From Chrysiogenia bacterium (lineage in GTDB: Bacteria > JAGRBM01), in assembly GCA_020434085.1 (NCBI GenBank), contig JAGRBM010000233.1, positions 1 to 8,592 on the forward strand: a DNA stretch of 8,592 nt, given 5' to 3'. The translations under genes and the position numbers were made by a program. The stretch's first letter is position 1; each line of letters starts with the position of its first letter. The notes under the pieces were generated by a model. That model saw nothing but the letters and a program-made list of their open reading frames with translations, was not told where the DNA came from and made no database searches. This document shows, one piece after another, positions 6,226-8,592 of this stretch.

Positions 6226-7092
6226 CTACGCTGCGCCCAGTAGCGCAAATCCCTCGGCAAGGGCAAGCTTGGCATCCTCGTTGCGAACTTCGAAAAGCGC
6301 GGCCTGAGCGCCCGCATCGGCGCGAGAACCACTGATGACAATGCTGGAGGGAAGCGGGACGCTCGCGCGAAACCGCCCGCCAAAGCGGATGATCCGCCGC
6401 GGATCGCCGCCGGCAACCTGCTCGATGACCGCGCTCACGGCCATGGCCAGCGTCGCCGTCCCGTGCAGGATGAGCCCGGGAAGCCCCGCGAGTTTCGCCA
6501 CTTGAAGATCTGTGTGGATGGGATTCCAGATGTCCGAGCACTCGGTGTAGACGTGGGCCGCACCGGCGCTGAGCGCGCGCTCCACCTGCCACTCGTGCGG
6601 TCCCGGTTCGGGAAGCGCCGGCAGCGCGTACTCGGGCGGGCGGCTCTCGCCGCTCACTTCCACGCCACGGAACATGGTCCCGTACCAGGTCGTCACGACC
6701 GGCTGGCCTTTGGCGTCCGTCGTCTCGAAGCGGGTCATCTGGTAGGCGCCGGCGCTGGTGGCCTGCACGCCGGCGATTTCGGCCCGGGTCTCCAGTTTCT
6801 CGCCCGCGCGAATCGGCCGGTGGAGAGTCGTGTCCTGACTGGCGTGGACCCCGCGCAAGCTCTCGGCGGCGCTCATGCCGCTGCCCTGCCCCACGCGAAG
6901 TGCCAGCAGCGCGGGCCATTCCAGGCTCACCGGGAACACCGGGTGCGCGGCGATGCCGCCCTTGCGGGTTGTGTCGAAGTAAACGGGCGCGCTCTCGCCG
7001 ATGCCCGCCGCATAGGCCATCAGCCCGCGGGCGTCCGCGTCGCGGGAGAGCGGCTCTCCCACGGTTCCGACCACGGCTGAGTTGAGCGGCAC
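6226..7092 (-). CDS. MaoC-like double hot-dog acyl-thioester hydratase
   Basis: A 288-residue cytosolic protein with two hot-dog folds, like hydratase 2 (MFE-2 type enoyl-CoA hydratase). That enzyme adds water to trans-2-enoyl-CoA to give (R)-3-hydroxyacyl-CoA. The N-terminal half (1-145) opens 'VGTVGEPLSRDADARGLMAYAAGIG', as in this family. The C-terminal half carries the active-site segment 'YTECSDIWNPIH' (182-193), then 'AGLPGLILHGTATLA' (202-216). N190, P191 and H193 of the usual D-x-N-P-x-H are present, but the Asp position holds I188, with D187 one place earlier. The GTG at 7092 is chosen over longer upstream frames: it matches the family N-terminus and lies one base after the efp stop, implying translational coupling. 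A longer start would run deep into efp. The substrate is unknown; the gene could serve beta-oxidation, hydroxyalkanoate or another acyl pathway. Confidence 0.88.
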   Translation of the reverse strand: MPLNSAVVGTVGEPLSRDADARGLMAYAAGIGESAPVYFDTTRKGGIAAHPVFPVSLEWPALLALRVGQGSGMSAAESLRGVHASQDTTLHRPIRAGEKLETRAEIAGVQATSAGAYQMTRFETTDAKGQPVVTTWYGTMFRGVEVSGESRPPEYALPALPEPGPHEWQVERALSAGAAHVYTECSDIWNPIHTDLQVAKLAGLPGLILHGTATLAMAVSAVIEQVAGGDPRRIIRFGGRFRASVPLPSSIVISGSRADAGAQAALFEVRNEDAKLALAEGFALLGAA

Positions 7093-7093
7093 G

Positions 7094-7660
7094 TCAGGCT
7101 TTCTGGTAGAAGCTGTCGTCGCGGGTATCGACCAGAATGCGCTGCCCGCTCTTGATGTGAAGCGGTACCTGGATGCGCACGCCGTTGGAGAGCTCGGCCG
7201 GCGTGGTGACAGATCCCGAGGCCGTGTTGCCGCGGGTGCCGGGCTCCACCATGACGATTTCAAGCTCCACATAGTTGGGAAGCTCGACATTCACGACGTT
7301 GTCGTTGAAGAAGATCGCCTTGATCTCCAGGTCCTCGGAGAGATACTTGGCCGATTCCCCGATCACGTCCCGAGCCAGATTGAACTGCTCGTAGGTCTCA
7401 GTGTCCATGAAAACGGCATCAGGGCCCTCGTCATAGAGATACTGGACCTTGGCGAAGCGGATATCGGGCTGCTCGTACTTGGCGCCGGCTTTTACCGAGT
7501 CGCTGATGAGCTGCCCGGTCAGCAGGTTACGGGCCTTGAACTTCACCAGCGTCGCCGCACCGCGGGCGCTGGGGGTCTGGGTCGTGTGTTCGAGAATCAC
7601 GTAGGGCTCGCCATCGATCAGGATGCGCACGCCCTTGGAAAAATCGGCTGTCGTAATCAT
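7094..7660 (-). CDS. efp: Elongation factor P
   Basis: A 188-residue translation factor, the same length as E. coli EF-P. It binds the ribosome between the P and E sites and relieves stalling at consecutive prolines. Order: KOW-like domain 1 (1-64), first OB domain (65-127, with 'YLYDEGPDAVFMDTETYEQF' at 74-93), second OB domain (128-188). The signature 'TPAELSNGVRIQVPLHIKSG' is at 153-172, with T153 where Lys is usual, and the end reads 'VDTR'. The domain-1 loop reads TPSARGAATL (29-38): its tip is R33, not the Lys modified by EpmA, and the loop resembles the YeiP type. The ATG at 7660 matches the family start and has GAGG about 9 bases upstream; the in-frame ATG at 7732 would add a non-homologous 24-residue tail. 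It leads a group with the hydratase (1-base gap) and kup. YeiP-like EF-P is the alternative name. Confidence 0.93.
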   Translation of the reverse strand: MITTADFSKGVRILIDGEPYVILEHTTQTPSARGAATLVKFKARNLLTGQLISDSVKAGAKYEQPDIRFAKVQYLYDEGPDAVFMDTETYEQFNLARDVIGESAKYLSEDLEIKAIFFNDNVVNVELPNYVELEIVMVEPGTRGNTASGSVTTPAELSNGVRIQVPLHIKSGQRILVDTRDDSFYQKA

Positions 7661-7692
7661 TTTGTCCAACCTCGCGTCGTCGGTCGCGGCGT

Positions 7693-7721
7693 AGTATGAT
7701 GCCAAGATCGCAGCATGAAAA
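7693..7721 (-). promoter_or_regulatory. Possible efp promoter
   Basis: On the minus strand TTTTCA (7721-7716) and CATACT (7698-7693) are separated by 17 bases. Each matches the sigma-70 consensus at 4 of 6 positions. The 118-base gap to the divergent plus-strand gene gives room for promoters both ways. Confidence 0.3.
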
Positions 7722-7778
7722 CAGCCCGGCATGACGGTTTTTTACCGCCCCGCCGGCGCCGCCCACGGGGGAGCCAGG

Positions 7779-8267
7779 ATGGTCGAAGACAGCGAATTCC
7801 GCATTGAAAAACGCGAGGTTCCGGCGCTGGTGCGCACCCACAAGCACACCGCCCTTGAGGGCTCGTTCATGTGCTCGGCAATCTCGGCCGAGCACACCGG
7901 GCGCGAGCGCCTGACCGACCTGCTCAATGGGCCCGAGCCCTTCGTCCCTTTTTTCGAAACCAAACGCCAGGGGGCGACCCTCATCAACAAGGACCACATC
8001 TTCGTCGTGGAGCTCAAGGGGCCCGACGTTGCCCACGATGACCAGCTCAGCAACCCCATGGGGGAGATGCACCTCATTGAGCTGACGCTGGGAACCGGCG
8101 GCACCTTCGAGGGCCAGTGCCTGGTAACCGGCGCGGCCGGCCACACCCGCACGCTCGATTATCTCAATCGCACCCAGCATCGCTTCATCTACGTCGACGC
8201 GCCCGAGGGATACCGCATCCTGAACCTCAATCACGTGATCTCCGTCCGGGACCTCGGCAAGCGATGA
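7779..8267 (+). CDS. Unknown protein with two tandem copies of one module
   Basis: A 162-residue soluble protein I cannot assign to a named family with confidence. The ATG at 7779 is preferred over the in-frame ATG at 7731 because GGGGGAG (7767-7773) lies 5 bases upstream; the longer frame has no ribosome site. Residues 17-79 and 98-158 align with each other: 'LEGSFMCS' with 'FEGQCLVT', 'RERLTDLLN' with 'TRTLDYLN', then 'INKDHIFVVEL' with 'LNLNHVISVRDL'. The shared pattern is a beta strand, R-x-L-x-D-x-L-N, an aromatic strand, then [IL]-N-x-x-H-[IV]. It recalls small beta-rich bacterial domains of unknown function (DUF6812-like, from memory). No signal peptide or membrane segment is seen. It is divergent from efp; its transcript would run through the palindrome pair to the terminator at 8473. 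Confidence 0.78.
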   Translation: MVEDSEFRIEKREVPALVRTHKHTALEGSFMCSAISAEHTGRERLTDLLNGPEPFVPFFETKRQGATLINKDHIFVVELKGPDVAHDDQLSNPMGEMHLIELTLGTGGTFEGQCLVTGAAGHTRTLDYLNRTQHRFIYVDAPEGYRILNLNHVISVRDLGKR

Positions 8268-8303
8268 GGGCGCAAGTGCCCTTCACGCCCGGGGGTTGAA
8301 GAC

Positions 8304-8323
8304 GGGCGACGCATGCGTCGCCC
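8304..8323. repeat. 20-bp palindrome, left member of an inverted pair
   Basis: GGGCGACGCATGCGTCGCCC is a perfect palindrome followed by CTACAC. The same unit, with CTACAC now GTGTAG in front, lies inverted at 8425-8450. It belongs to a common class of GGGCGA-GCATGC-TCGCCC repeats seen dispersed in environmental bacterial genomes (recalled, not searched). Confidence 0.7.
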
Positions 8324-8424
8324 CTACACGTGGACAAGTCTCGCGCAATCACGCGCTGCAACGAATGAGAAACCCCTACAGTCCCGGACCATTGAAAAGC
8401 AGATCGCCTGCACATTCCATGCTT

Positions 8425-8450
8425 GTGTAGGGGCGAGGCATGCCTCGCCC
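8425..8450. repeat. 20-bp palindrome, right member of an inverted pair
   Basis: GTGTAG followed by GGGCGAGGCATGCCTCGCCC (8431-8450), a perfect palindrome. It differs from the left member at positions 7 and 14 only, and the two changes compensate each other. A partial CCCCTACA (8373-8380) lies between the two. The pair sits in the 254-base gap after the duplicated-module gene; no protein frame is credible in that gap. Confidence 0.7.
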
Positions 8451-8472
8451 TCCCACGCGCAATCGCAACATA

Positions 8473-8501
8473 AAAACGGCCTCCCGATGGGAGGCCGTTT
8501 T
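8473..8501. terminator. Bidirectional intrinsic terminator
   Basis: AAAACGGCCTCCC (8473-8485), loop GAT, GGGAGGCCGTTTT (8489-8501). The 9-bp GC-rich stem is flanked by A- and T-runs, so it can end transcripts from both sides: the duplicated-module gene (plus) and the gene ending at 8522 (minus). Confidence 0.9.
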
Positions 8502-8521
8502 CGTTTCGATTCGTTGCACAG

Positions 8522-8592
8522 CTAGACCAGTCGTTTGAGCCACTTGAACTTGCCCTCGGTGTAGGGCGGGTAGAGGATCGAGGGGTCGATCA
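8522..8592 (-). CDS. C-terminal end of an unidentified protein
   Basis: On the minus strand the window edge reads in frame to a TAG at 8524-8522, giving the final 22 residues 'IDPSILYPPYTEGKFKWLKRLV'. The sensible composition and the terminator starting about 20 bases past the stop support a real gene end. The fragment is too short to name the family. The aromatic, basic tail 'KFKWLKRLV' could be amphipathic. Confidence 0.6.
   Translation of the reverse strand, partial: IDPSILYPPYTEGKFKWLKRLV

Noticed and set aside
7661-7732. 24-residue N-terminal extension of EF-P from the ATG at 7732
   Set aside because: EF-P family members start at the equivalent of 7660, where a ribosome site is present; the extension has no family similarity and would overlap the divergent promoter region.
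7731-7778. Longer start for the duplicated-module protein
   Set aside because: There is no ribosome site before 7731, whereas GGGGGAG is well placed before the ATG at 7779.
7527-8234. Minus-strand open frame opposite the duplicated-module gene, overlapping the efp start
   Set aside because: It overlaps efp in another frame and mirrors the plus-strand gene, which has a good ribosome site and an internal repeat visible at protein level.
8268-8282. Short GGGC/GCCC hairpin just after the duplicated-module stop
   Set aside because: The stem is only 5 bp with no T-run; the real terminator is at 8473-8501.

Overview
The window is a GC-rich stretch of bacterial chromosome, densely coded, with short intergenic gaps, Shine-Dalgarno starts and hairpin-plus-T-tract terminators. 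The gene content is mainly housekeeping and metabolic. There are no RNA genes, phage genes, insertion-sequence transposases or CRISPR repeats. The high GC content, the many small palindromic repeats of the CTCCC/GGGAG type, and an EF-P with an arginine-tipped loop suggest a proteobacterium-like organism, perhaps from the former Deltaproteobacteria or an uncultured relative. That placement is an inference and weak.

Left region (1-1862): the N-terminal end of a probable pyridoxamine-5'-phosphate-oxidase-like flavin protein (minus strand) diverges from a complete MATE-family drug/sodium antiporter (plus strand, 240-1565). A gene-free 297-base stretch follows. It holds a cluster of palindromic repeat elements (about 1681-1820).

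Middle-left (1863-3411): a 440-residue protein of unknown family on the minus strand. A second copy of the repeat found at 1681 lies inside this gene, in frame, next to other palindromes. These encode an apparently disordered Pro/Ser/Gly-rich linker of about 50 residues. The 226-base divergent region upstream of it carries a 16-bp palindrome overlapping the -35 of a probable extended -10 promoter for the next gene.

Middle (3412-4300): a complete classical short-chain dehydrogenase/reductase (plus), ended by a strong hairpin terminator. It converges on the following minus-strand group.

Right-middle (4303-7660): three minus-strand genes in tight succession, transcribed in the order efp (elongation factor P), a MaoC-like double hot-dog acyl-thioester hydratase, and kup (potassium uptake permease). 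efp and the hydratase are one base apart and the hydratase and kup are 30 bases apart, so this is probably an operon. The three functions (translation of polyproline, acyl-thioester chemistry, K+ import) have no obvious shared pathway.

Right end (7661-8592): a divergent promoter region, then a plus-strand gene for an unrecognised 162-residue protein that looks like two tandem copies of one module. A pair of inverted 20-bp palindromes follows, then a strong bidirectional terminator, and the C-terminal end of a minus-strand gene running off the window.

I did not find a convincing new multi-gene system. The observations most worth checking are the repeat embedded in a coding sequence, the palindromic operator at the dehydrogenase promoter, the loss of the usual catalytic Asp position in the hydratase, the Arg-tipped EF-P loop, and the duplicated-module protein.
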